This document shows positions 24,567 to 32,169 of a stretch of DNA of 64,000 nucleotides, piece after piece (within the stretch, counting starts at the first letter, position 1; each line of letters begins with the position of its first letter). The notes under the pieces were generated by a model, which did not search any database, was not told where the DNA came from, and worked only from the letters and a program-made list of their open reading frames with translations. The position numbers and the translations under genes are program-made. Source of the stretch: Alphaproteobacteria bacterium (GTDB lineage: Bacteria > Pseudomonadota > Alphaproteobacteria > Micavibrionales > UBA2020); assembly GCA_004297545.1 (NCBI GenBank), contig SCTB01000186.1:1-64000 (forward strand). Direction: 5' to 3'.

Positions 24567-25235
24567 ATGCTCACGAAAAAACAGCGCGATTTACTTATAT
24601 TTATCAATGACTACATACAAAAGACCGGCCTTTCCCCCTCGTTCGAGGAAATGAAGATCGGCCTCGACCTGAAATCCAAGTCCGGCATCCACCGCCTCAT
24701 CAATGCGCTGGTCGAACGCGGCTTCCTGGAACGTCTGCCGAACAAAGCCCGGGCCCTCGAAGTCAAAAGGCTTCCCGAAAACGTCGTGCAAATAGCGCCG
24801 CGGAACAGCGGCAAGCCCAATCTGCGGCCCGCCAATGCCAACAACACGAATGAGGTCGTCTCCCTGCCCCTCCACGGCAAGATCGCGGCCGGCACGCCCA
24901 TCGACGCCGTGCGCAACGAGATTGACACCATCGACGTCCCGATGAGCATGCTGGGCATGCAGCCCTGCTATGCTCTGACGATCGAGGGAGATTCAATGAT
25001 GAAGGCCGGCATCATGGACGGCGATATCGTCATCATCGAGAAATGCGACCGCGCCAATGACGGCGACATTGTCGTCGCCCTCGTGGACGAGGAAGAAGTG
25101 ACGCTGAAGCGCCTGCGCCGCGAAATCGGCTCGGTTGTGCTCATGCCCGAGAACGACGCCTACCAGCCCATCCGCCTGCCGCCCAACCGGGTGCGCATCC
25201 AAGGCAAGCTGCGCAGCCTTTTCCGCAATTACTGA
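24567..25235 (+). CDS. lexA: LexA SOS repressor
   Basis: 222 residues from ATG at 24567, 7 bases after GGGGGAG. Winged-helix domain with the usual MLTKKQRDLLIFINDYI start and SPSFEEMKIGLDLKSKSGIH recognition region. The peptidase domain carries the Ala-Gly self-cleavage site at A108-G109 (GKIAAGTP), nucleophile S143 (EGDSMM) and general base K181 (EEVTLKRL). A perfect SOS box overlaps its promoter. RecA-stimulated self-cleavage would derepress DNA-damage genes. The gene stands alone on its strand with an unknown gene 56 bases downstream. Confidence 0.97.
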   Translation: MLTKKQRDLLIFINDYIQKTGLSPSFEEMKIGLDLKSKSGIHRLINALVERGFLERLPNKARALEVKRLPENVVQIAPRNSGKPNLRPANANNTNEVVSLPLHGKIAAGTPIDAVRNEIDTIDVPMSMLGMQPCYALTIEGDSMMKAGIMDGDIVIIEKCDRANDGDIVVALVDEEEVTLKRLRREIGSVVLMPENDAYQPIRLPPNRVRIQGKLRSLFRNY

Positions 25236-25291
25236 CCGGATTTGATGCAGGCCGCTCCTTCTGCTACCCTTCAGCGCAGGGGGAGAACATC

Positions 25292-26107
25292 ATGAAAGTA
25301 TTCCGTTACTGGGCCAGTGCCGAGCTGCCCGCGCAAGACGCCGAAGGCAAGAACCTGCTCCTGAAGAAATGGGCGGGATCCAACAACAGCCTTGCCGAAG
25401 CCAAAGGCGCCGCCGAACGCGCCGTGCGCGGCGTCAAGGACCGTCTGGGCTCCACGCGCCCGCAGGATCATTATTCATACGGCGTGCGCGACATCCCCGA
25501 AGAGCTCATCCGCGAAGTGAGCCCGAAGACCGCGATCACCCGCAACCGGATGGGATGCCTTGTGCTGAATACCATGGAGGCCCTCTTCGCCGACGTCGAC
25601 CTGCCGGAGCCCGGATTTTTTGCGAAGCTCCGGGGCGCATCGCGGCAAAAGAGCGAAGACGCCGCCATCGCCCGGCTGCGCCAATTCATGGAAACACGCC
25701 CTTCCCTCGGCGCACGCATCTACCGCACCAAAGCCGGCCTGCGTTACCTGTTCACCCATGCGCCGATGGCGGTCAACGACGAAACGCTGGGCTGGCTGGC
25801 CGAGCTGGGCAGCGACAAGCTGTATACCAAGCTGTGCCGCGAGCAGGATTGCTTCCGCGCGCGCCTGACCCCGAAACCCTGGCGCATCGACATGGGACCG
25901 CCCAACCAGCCCTATCCGCGCGAAGCGCCGGAAGCGCAATCGATCTTCTCCAGATGGCTCAGCCAGTACGAAGAAAACAGCGGTAAATACGCGGTCTGCA
26001 AGTTCCTCGGCGCCGCCGGGCGGGACAGCACCCACAGCGCGCTGTCATCCCTCGTCCGCGAGCATGACAGCGCGACGCGCAGCGATTCCGACCTGCCACT
26101 GGCCTGA
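25292..26107 (+). CDS. Unknown protein, possibly nucleic-acid related (271 aa)
   Basis: ATG preceded by GGGGGAGAA. Soluble, basic and acidic patches alternate. The segment IYRTKAGLRYLFTHAPM, then LGSDKLYTKLCREQDCFRARLTPKPWRIDM, resembles proteins I have seen annotated as hypothetical in diverse bacteria, some close to archaeo-eukaryotic primase folds. That link is weak. Its place right after lexA (56 bases, same strand) could put it under SOS control by read-through, as no terminator is visible between them. Function unassigned. Confidence 0.6.
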   Translation: MKVFRYWASAELPAQDAEGKNLLLKKWAGSNNSLAEAKGAAERAVRGVKDRLGSTRPQDHYSYGVRDIPEELIREVSPKTAITRNRMGCLVLNTMEALFADVDLPEPGFFAKLRGASRQKSEDAAIARLRQFMETRPSLGARIYRTKAGLRYLFTHAPMAVNDETLGWLAELGSDKLYTKLCREQDCFRARLTPKPWRIDMGPPNQPYPREAPEAQSIFSRWLSQYEENSGKYAVCKFLGAAGRDSTHSALSSLVREHDSATRSDSDLPLA

Positions 26108-26112
26108 AGAAT

Positions 26113-28218
26113 TCAATCCTCCTTGACGGGCCATCGCGTGCGCTTTCCCGTCCACGGCCTGACGCCGCGGGTGTTCAGCACGGTCTGGATGCGCAGGCCT
26201 TCAGGTTCGGCGTAGACCGCCTGCGCGCCCTGACGCCAGATATCCCATTTATCGCGCAAAACGGTTTTGTAGCGGCAAGTCTCGCCTTTCAGCGCAAGCG
26301 CGCTGAAAACGACGCCGGATTTGCCGCAGGCGTTCGGCAGCGCTTCGGGCTGGCGGATGAAGGTTATGATCTGCCCGTTCATTTTGTATTCGCAGGCGCC
26401 CCCGTCGCAGGAGAGAAACCCGTCCCCCGCCGTGCCGTTGTCGGGCCAGACGCCGTAATCCTCCATGCCTCCCTGAAGCTGCAGCCATTCGTTCCGCACG
26501 AATTTCTCCTTACGTCCGGAGGAGAACCACAGCTTTCCCTCCGCATCGCGCACGGCAAATATCCCGGCATTCTCCGCCACCAGCACGTCCGGCCGTGGCG
26601 TCAGGGGCAAAAGCGCAACGGCAAGACCGATCGGCGTCAGACCGGCCGCACGCAGCTTTCCGCGCCAGAAGCAGATCCACAACCCGCCCAGCGTCACCGG
26701 TATCAGGAACCAGGCCGGCACCGCACCGCCCTGCCAGGCGGCATAGGGCCAGTCCACCACGGCTTCCGCCGCCGCCATGACGAAGGCGATGCTTTTTTCC
26801 GTCACCCATAGCGGCCATTCTTCAAGGCCCAGCGGCATCATGAGGCAGGCGAAAAGCCCCGCCGGGAAGGTCACGAAGGACGTGACCGGCACGGCGACAA
26901 TATTGGCTGCCAGCCCCGCCAGCAGCGGCATGCGCGCAAAATTGTACAAGGCATAGGCGCTCGTCGCCGTGCTCGCCACCACCGTGGTCATCGCGCAGCC
27001 CATCAGGTAGGACGCATAGCGACGCACGATGTTCTCGTCGCGGAAGCGGCGTATCCACCATTCCCGGGTCATTTCATAGAAGGCGATCAGCGCGACAATG
27101 GCCGCGAAGGACAGCTGGAAACTCGCCCCCATCAGGCTTTCAGGCTCGATAAGCAGGATAAAAAAAGCCGAAAATGCCGCGAGGCGCAGCGTGAAAGGGT
27201 CGCGGTCCAGCATGATCGCCAGCATCACGACGGTGACGGACATGACGGCGCGTTGCGCGGGTATCGGCGCGCCGATCAGCATCATGTAAAAGACAGATAC
27301 GGCGATCGCCATCGCCGCGGCAATCTTCTTGATCGGCCAGCGCAGCGCGATAAAAGGTATCGCCGCCAGCAGCGCGCGTAACAGGAAAAATGGCAGCCCC
27401 GCAATCAGGACGAAATGCGACCCGGAGATCGCGATCAGGTGCGCGATGCCCGAGCGTCGGCAGATATCCCAGGTATGAGCCGAGATGCCGTTGCTTTCAC
27501 CAACCATGAACGCCGTCAGAAGTGCCGCATGGTCCTTGTCGGAGACATCCGCCTCGATATGCTCGCGGATATAGCGGCGCAGGCGGTCGAAGAAAAATCC
27601 CGTTTCATGCCGTTGCACCAGCTCAAGGTCGCCCAAGGCATATCCGGTCGCGCCCAGCTGCTCGAAAAAGGCATAGCGCTGGAAGTCGAATGCGCCCGGC
27701 AGCACCGGCGGCGAAATCGGCTGCAGGATGGCCTTGACGGCAACGATGTCGCCTGCCGAGGGCTCTGCCTCATCATTCGGCTTCAGCCGCACGCGCACGC
27801 GGCGCGGCAGGTCGTCCTGCCAGATGTGCCCCTGCCGCACCGCGATATTCTCGAGCACGATGCGGTAGGATTTCGGCATGGGGTCGACGGATACGACCTT
27901 GCCCTCGACGGTCACCGGATATGTTTTCTTGTGCAGCACCGGCGCGTCAACAAGCCACGTCCGCCCCTGCGCGGCCGTGAAGCCGAGCGCGACGAGGATC
28001 ACGGCGCTCCAGACATAAAGAAACACCCGGTTGCGGTGGAAGGCCGCCGCCACCAGACAGGCCATAACAAGTGCGGCAACACCCGCATATCCCGGCGGCT
28101 CGGAGGTGAGTGTAAAATAGATAATAATGCCGCAACCCAGCGGCACGGGCAGCCATAAAACCCAGCGGTCCCGCTGCGCCAGGAGTTGATTACCAAATAA
28201 TGACAACCACTTGTTCAA
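26113..28218 (-). CDS. comEC: ComEC/Rec2-family DNA uptake channel
   Basis: 701 residues. N-terminal DUF4131 region with spans and an OB-like segment (PVTVEGKVVSVDPMPKSYRI), then the Competence domain: ALLTAFMVGESNGIS, CRRSGIAHLIAISGSHFVLI and many membrane spans to about residue 525. The C-terminal soluble part sits where a metallo-beta-lactamase domain is in Bacillus-type ComEC, but the HxHxDH metal motif is not present. The protein would translocate one DNA strand across the inner membrane. The start codon is uncertain: the frame opens with TTG and lacks a clear ribosome site. Confidence 0.88.
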   Translation of the reverse strand: MNKWLSLFGNQLLAQRDRWVLWLPVPLGCGIIIYFTLTSEPPGYAGVAALVMACLVAAAFHRNRVFLYVWSAVILVALGFTAAQGRTWLVDAPVLHKKTYPVTVEGKVVSVDPMPKSYRIVLENIAVRQGHIWQDDLPRRVRVRLKPNDEAEPSAGDIVAVKAILQPISPPVLPGAFDFQRYAFFEQLGATGYALGDLELVQRHETGFFFDRLRRYIREHIEADVSDKDHAALLTAFMVGESNGISAHTWDICRRSGIAHLIAISGSHFVLIAGLPFFLLRALLAAIPFIALRWPIKKIAAAMAIAVSVFYMMLIGAPIPAQRAVMSVTVVMLAIMLDRDPFTLRLAAFSAFFILLIEPESLMGASFQLSFAAIVALIAFYEMTREWWIRRFRDENIVRRYASYLMGCAMTTVVASTATSAYALYNFARMPLLAGLAANIVAVPVTSFVTFPAGLFACLMMPLGLEEWPLWVTEKSIAFVMAAAEAVVDWPYAAWQGGAVPAWFLIPVTLGGLWICFWRGKLRAAGLTPIGLAVALLPLTPRPDVLVAENAGIFAVRDAEGKLWFSSGRKEKFVRNEWLQLQGGMEDYGVWPDNGTAGDGFLSCDGGACEYKMNGQIITFIRQPEALPNACGKSGVVFSALALKGETCRYKTVLRDKWDIWRQGAQAVYAEPEGLRIQTVLNTRGVRPWTGKRTRWPVKED

Positions 28219-28300
28219 GGCAATGACTTATCATATTGAGTTCGCCAGACAAAACCCTTACGATACACGGACTGAAATTGCAAACTAAAGGCTTTGGATA

Positions 28301-29701
28301 ATGTCGAAAATCATCACCCGCTTCGCCCCCTCGCCGACCGGCTACCTGCATATCGGTTCGGCGCGCACGGCCCTGTTCAACTGGCTGTTCTCCCGCCATG
28401 TCGGGGGCACGTTCCTGTTGCGCATCGAGGATACCGACCGCGCAAGGTCGACGGAACCAGCGGTGGAAGCAATCTTCAACGGCTTGAAATGGCTGGGGAT
28501 TGACTGGGATGGCGACCCCATCTTCCAGTTCGCGCGCATGAACCGCCACGCCGAAATCGCCCACGAACTGGTCAAGCGCGATAAGGCCTACCTCTGCTAT
28601 ACGACCCCCACCCAGTTGGAAGAGATGCGCAAGGAAATGGGCGCGCATGCCGCCCTTAGTCCCAAATTGAGACAGTTGGCCGAAAAGGGCCCGCCCTCAC
28701 CCGACGCCAAGCCTGTCGTACGGATCAAGGCGCCCGCCACGCAGAACGATGAAATGGTCATCCAGGACGTCGTGCAGGGCGAGGTGAAGGTTCCTTATAC
28801 GCAGCTCGACGATATGATTATGTTGCGTTCCGACGGCACGCCGACCTATATGCTGTCGGTCGTCGTGGACGACCACGATATGGGCATCACGCATATCATC
28901 CGCGGCGACGACCATCTGACGAACGCCTTCCGCCAGCGCATGATTTACGACGCGATGGGCTGGGATGTGCCGTCCTTCTCGCATATTCCGCTGATTCACG
29001 GCCCCGACGGCGCGAAGCTGTCCAAGCGCCACGGCGCGCTTGGCGTCGAGGCCTATCGCGACATGGGCTACCTGCCCGAAGCCATGCGCAACTACCTGCT
29101 GCGCCTCGGCTGGGGCCACGGCGATACGGACATCATCTCCACCGAAGACGCCATCCGCATCTTCGAGCTGGAAGATATCGGCCGTTCCCCCTCGCGCATG
29201 GATTTCGCGAAGCTGGCAAACGTGAACGCGCATTACATGAAGCTATGCCCTGATGACCGCCTCATCGGCCTGCTGATGCCCTTCATCGAAAAAGAACTCG
29301 GCAGCAAGCCAGACGAAGTGGGCCTGCAACGCCTGAAACACGGACTGCACGACCTGAAGGAACGCGCGCAGACCCTGATCGATCTCGCAAAAGTGGGCAT
29401 GTTCTACCTGCACAAGCGCCCCCTGCCGCTCGACGAACAGGCCGCGAAGGTGCTCGACCAGCCCACGCGCACGCTGCTCGGCGAGATGAGGCAGACCCTG
29501 ACAGGCCTTAGCGACTTCAAGCACGACAAAATCGAAACAGCGCTGAAGGAGTTTTCGGCGAAGAAGGACCTGAAGCTGGGTAAGGTGGCCATGCCGCTGC
29601 GCGCGGCCATTACGGGCACGACCAACAGCCCTTCTATCTTCCATGTCGCTGAAATTCTTGGAAAAGACGAGACTCTGGCGCGCCTGAGCGATGTCGCCTG
29701 A
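28301..29701 (+). CDS. gltX: Glutamyl-tRNA synthetase, copy 1
   Basis: 466 residues, class I synthetase. The HIGH motif appears as PSPTGYLHIGSARTA and KMSKS as KLSKRHGALG. Also present are the LRIEDTDRARS stretch and the GDDHLTNAFRQ region. The C-terminal helical anticodon-binding domain is complete. A second gltX lies at 53805. When two occur in one genome, one usually charges tRNA-Glu and the other may misacylate tRNA-Gln for the GatCAB amidotransferase route. Which is which cannot be decided by eye. AAAGG lies 9-10 bases before the ATG. Confidence 0.96.
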   Translation: MSKIITRFAPSPTGYLHIGSARTALFNWLFSRHVGGTFLLRIEDTDRARSTEPAVEAIFNGLKWLGIDWDGDPIFQFARMNRHAEIAHELVKRDKAYLCYTTPTQLEEMRKEMGAHAALSPKLRQLAEKGPPSPDAKPVVRIKAPATQNDEMVIQDVVQGEVKVPYTQLDDMIMLRSDGTPTYMLSVVVDDHDMGITHIIRGDDHLTNAFRQRMIYDAMGWDVPSFSHIPLIHGPDGAKLSKRHGALGVEAYRDMGYLPEAMRNYLLRLGWGHGDTDIISTEDAIRIFELEDIGRSPSRMDFAKLANVNAHYMKLCPDDRLIGLLMPFIEKELGSKPDEVGLQRLKHGLHDLKERAQTLIDLAKVGMFYLHKRPLPLDEQAAKVLDQPTRTLLGEMRQTLTGLSDFKHDKIETALKEFSAKKDLKLGKVAMPLRAAITGTTNSPSIFHVAEILGKDETLARLSDVA

Positions 29702-29801
29702 GCTTGACATAATATTGTAAAACCGCTAGATTTCCGGCCAGACGGAAAGATCGCCTTGCTTGGCAGACTTTCACGCCTTTTCTCTTACCGGCTGGACAGT
29801 C

Positions 29802-30749
29802 ATGAACAAGCTCAACGTCTACTATCACCCGTCATCCCTCGAGCATAAGGGCTTTCCCGGTTTTGCCGAACGGCCCGCACGCCTGAAGAAGCTGACGGCC
29901 ATCTTCAATGAGATGTCCCTGCCCGTCATCCAGCCGAACGGCGCAACCGAAGCAATGCTGCACCGCGCTCATACGCCCGAATATGTCGCGCATGTGAAAT
30001 CCATCGGCGAAAAAGGGCTGATCCGCGCGACGGCCGCAAACATTACAAGCAACCATGTGCAATGGTACACGCGCGTATCTAAAGGATCTTACAAGGCTGC
30101 AACGGATGCCGCGGGCGCCGTCTGCCAGGCGGTGGAAGACACCCTCTCCGGCAAATGCAACCGCGCCTTCTGCGCCGTGCGCCCGCCCGGCCACCACGCA
30201 GGGCCGGAACGCGGCGAAGGCTTTTGCCTGTTCAATAACGTCGCCGTCGGCGCTCTGCATGCGCTTGAATCCGGCGCGCAACGCGTCGCCATCATCGACT
30301 TCGACCGTCACCACGGCAACGGCACGCAGGACATCGTCGAAAAGGGCGGCGGCGGGAAGATATTGTTCGTTTCTTCCTATCAGGACGGCTGTAAATACAA
30401 TCGCAACGACACGGAAGGCCGCATTTCGCCGGAAGTGCTCACGGTTCCCCTGCCTGAAAACAGCGGATTCACAACGGTTGAAGCGCTTTTCCGCCAGCAG
30501 GTCATCCCCGCGCTTTACGAGTTCAAGCCTGACATCATCCTCATCTCGGCCGGCTTCGACATGCATAAATCCGACCCGCTGACGAACCTGAAGCTGGAAT
30601 CAAAAGACTATGAAACGCTGACCGGCATGATCGTGGATGCCGCGAATAACCTGTGCCAGGGCCGCGTCGTCTCGGCGCTGGAAGGCGGCTATGAATTAAA
30701 GGCTTTAGAGTCCTGCGTGCGCCATCACCTGACGGCGCTGAACCGATAA
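29802..30749 (+). CDS. Histone-deacetylase-family amidohydrolase
   Basis: 315 residues from ATG at 29802. The class II HDAC/AcuC/acetylpolyamine amidohydrolase fold is evident: HPSSLEHKGFPGFAERPARL at the start, RPPGHHAGPERGEGFCLFNNVA (the tandem His), VAIIDFDRHHGNGTQ (zinc ligands), ILISAGFDMHKSDPL (third ligand Asp) and LEGGYEL. The Zn site is complete, so activity on an acetyl-lysine or acetylpolyamine substrate is expected, though which one is unknown. It ends flush against the convergent membrane-protein gene with zero spacing. Confidence 0.92.
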   Translation: MNKLNVYYHPSSLEHKGFPGFAERPARLKKLTAIFNEMSLPVIQPNGATEAMLHRAHTPEYVAHVKSIGEKGLIRATAANITSNHVQWYTRVSKGSYKAATDAAGAVCQAVEDTLSGKCNRAFCAVRPPGHHAGPERGEGFCLFNNVAVGALHALESGAQRVAIIDFDRHHGNGTQDIVEKGGGGKILFVSSYQDGCKYNRNDTEGRISPEVLTVPLPENSGFTTVEALFRQQVIPALYEFKPDIILISAGFDMHKSDPLTNLKLESKDYETLTGMIVDAANNLCQGRVVSALEGGYELKALESCVRHHLTALNR

Positions 30750-31133
30750 TTACATCGAGGGCGGTGGCGGCATGTCGCTGGACGACGATGCCGGCTGGCG
30801 CGAAATTTCCTTGCCTGCCTTGACGAGCATAATGCCCGTTCCCATGATGCCGCTGAAAATCCGGGAAACGATGCCGAGCCCCAGCAGCCCAAAATAAAAG
30901 AAAATGATATATCTCATGGGTTCGGAGATCTGGATAACGAATTTCTTGCCTTCCGCCTCGCCGGAAAACGCACCGTCCGTCGTTATCTTGTCCTGCAGAA
31001 ACTGAACGAACTTCACCTGTGCGGGGTCGGTGAATATCATGTATATCGTGTTGGAGAGGTACAGCAGCATCGCCAGCGAGATGGCGATTAACACAGTGCC
31101 CAGCAGCATCAACCCTTGCTTAACTCCATCCAT
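30750..31133 (-). CDS. Two-span membrane protein at end of the AAA/VWA cluster
   Basis: 127 residues from ATG at 31133. Spans at about 8-30 (GLMLLGTVLIAISLAMLLYL) and 74-95 (YIIFFYFGLLGLGIVSRIFSG), with an extracytoplasmic loop between them. The C-terminus is Ser/Pro-rich (SSSSDMPPPPSM). No family recognised. It is separated from the gene upstream by a terminator, so it must have its own promoter. Membership of the cluster rests on position and strand. Confidence 0.65.
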   Translation of the reverse strand: MDGVKQGLMLLGTVLIAISLAMLLYLSNTIYMIFTDPAQVKFVQFLQDKITTDGAFSGEAEGKKFVIQISEPMRYIIFFYFGLLGLGIVSRIFSGIMGTGIMLVKAGKEISRQPASSSSDMPPPPSM

Positions 31134-31189
31134 GCGTATTCCCCAAAGCAAATTTCCCTTGTCCGGATGATAGCAAATATCCGCGCATC

Positions 31190-31221
31190 AAAAAAGACCG
31201 CCCCTCTTTCAAGGGACGGTC
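31190..31221 (-). terminator. Rho-independent terminator after the 297-aa gene
   Basis: On the minus strand, GACCG-TCCCT loop AGGGG-CGGTC, followed by TTTTTT (31195-31190). It ends the transcript from 34545/32149. Confidence 0.85.
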
Positions 31222-31255
31222 TCTTATAGCAAGGAAAGTTAGGAGTAGTACTTCG

Positions 31256-32149
31256 TTATGGACCTCCGGGAGCTTTGGGTGCAGGCGTGTTGTGCTGCAC
31301 TGTCGGCGCCGGAGCTTCCTGTTGCACCGGCGGCTTCGCTTCGTCCTTCTTGGCTGCGGCATTAAAATCAGCCGGGACTGCCTTGACATCCAGCAGTTCC
31401 GGATAAGCCTGCAGCCAGGTGAACAGGCGCCAGCGATGGCCATAATACGTGACAATGTACTTGTTGTTCGCGCCGGGCGCGACAGGCGCCACGACCTGGT
31501 CGGGGATAAAGAACGGGTTGCCCTTGTTCTTCCAGCTCCAGAGGTCGTTCATCAGGCTCGGCTTCACGTTGAAGAGAACCGCATCGTTCACGTCGCCGTC
31601 GGGTTTCGTGGTGCCTTTCACGACCCAGACGTTGTTCTTGTGATCGACAACGTGCTGGTCGTTGAGGTACATGACCTCTTCCTTGTGCATCATCGTCACC
31701 ATCCGCGAACCGTCGAAGATCGGCTCCGCGATGGCGCCGATGGTCGCGCGCGCGGGAACGCCGATCATGCCGGGAATGGCGGCCGAAGCCAGGAACGCCG
31801 TCGTCAGGACCATGGCCTTGGCGCGGGTCGGGCGCAGTGTCAATTCGCCCGTTTCCTTGTCCTTCTTGTAGCATATCTTCTTGAACAGCCACTTGTAAGC
31901 GCGAACAGGCCAGGTGCGGCCCAGGAAATGCCAGATGCTCTTGCCGGTTTCCTTGACCAGCGCCATGCCGCCATGGACTTCCTCGGCCGTGTCGTTCAGC
32001 ACCTTGACCTTTTTCAGCGCATCGCCGGCGACGGAACCCTTGATGTCCGTCTTGCTTGCTTCCTGCGCCGTCTGGCCGACCTGATTTTTCAGCCTGCGGG
32101 CGTCCGCAAGCAGCTCGTCGATCGACTTAACCTTGCCTCCGTCTGCCAT
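31256..32149 (-). CDS. Membrane-anchored protein of the AAA/VWA cluster (297 aa)
   Basis: ATG 7 bases after AGGAGG, 20 bases after the stop of the AAA+ gene, so cotranscribed with it. An N-terminal helical cytoplasmic part (about 1-105, with SIDELLADARRLKNQVGQ) leads to one membrane span about 108-135 (AKAMVLTTAFLASAAIPGMI). The second part has aromatic-rich beta sequence (IVTYYGHRWRLFTWLQAYPE) and a Pro/Ala/Lys tail (PAPTVQHNTPAPKAPGGP). No family recognised. It could tether the ATPase complex to the inner membrane, which is inference from operon position only. Confidence 0.65.
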   Translation of the reverse strand: MADGGKVKSIDELLADARRLKNQVGQTAQEASKTDIKGSVAGDALKKVKVLNDTAEEVHGGMALVKETGKSIWHFLGRTWPVRAYKWLFKKICYKKDKETGELTLRPTRAKAMVLTTAFLASAAIPGMIGVPARATIGAIAEPIFDGSRMVTMMHKEEVMYLNDQHVVDHKNNVWVVKGTTKPDGDVNDAVLFNVKPSLMNDLWSWKNKGNPFFIPDQVVAPVAPGANNKYIVTYYGHRWRLFTWLQAYPELLDVKAVPADFNAAAKKDEAKPPVQQEAPAPTVQHNTPAPKAPGGP

Positions 32150-32169
32150 CTTTATCTCCTCCTAAAGCA

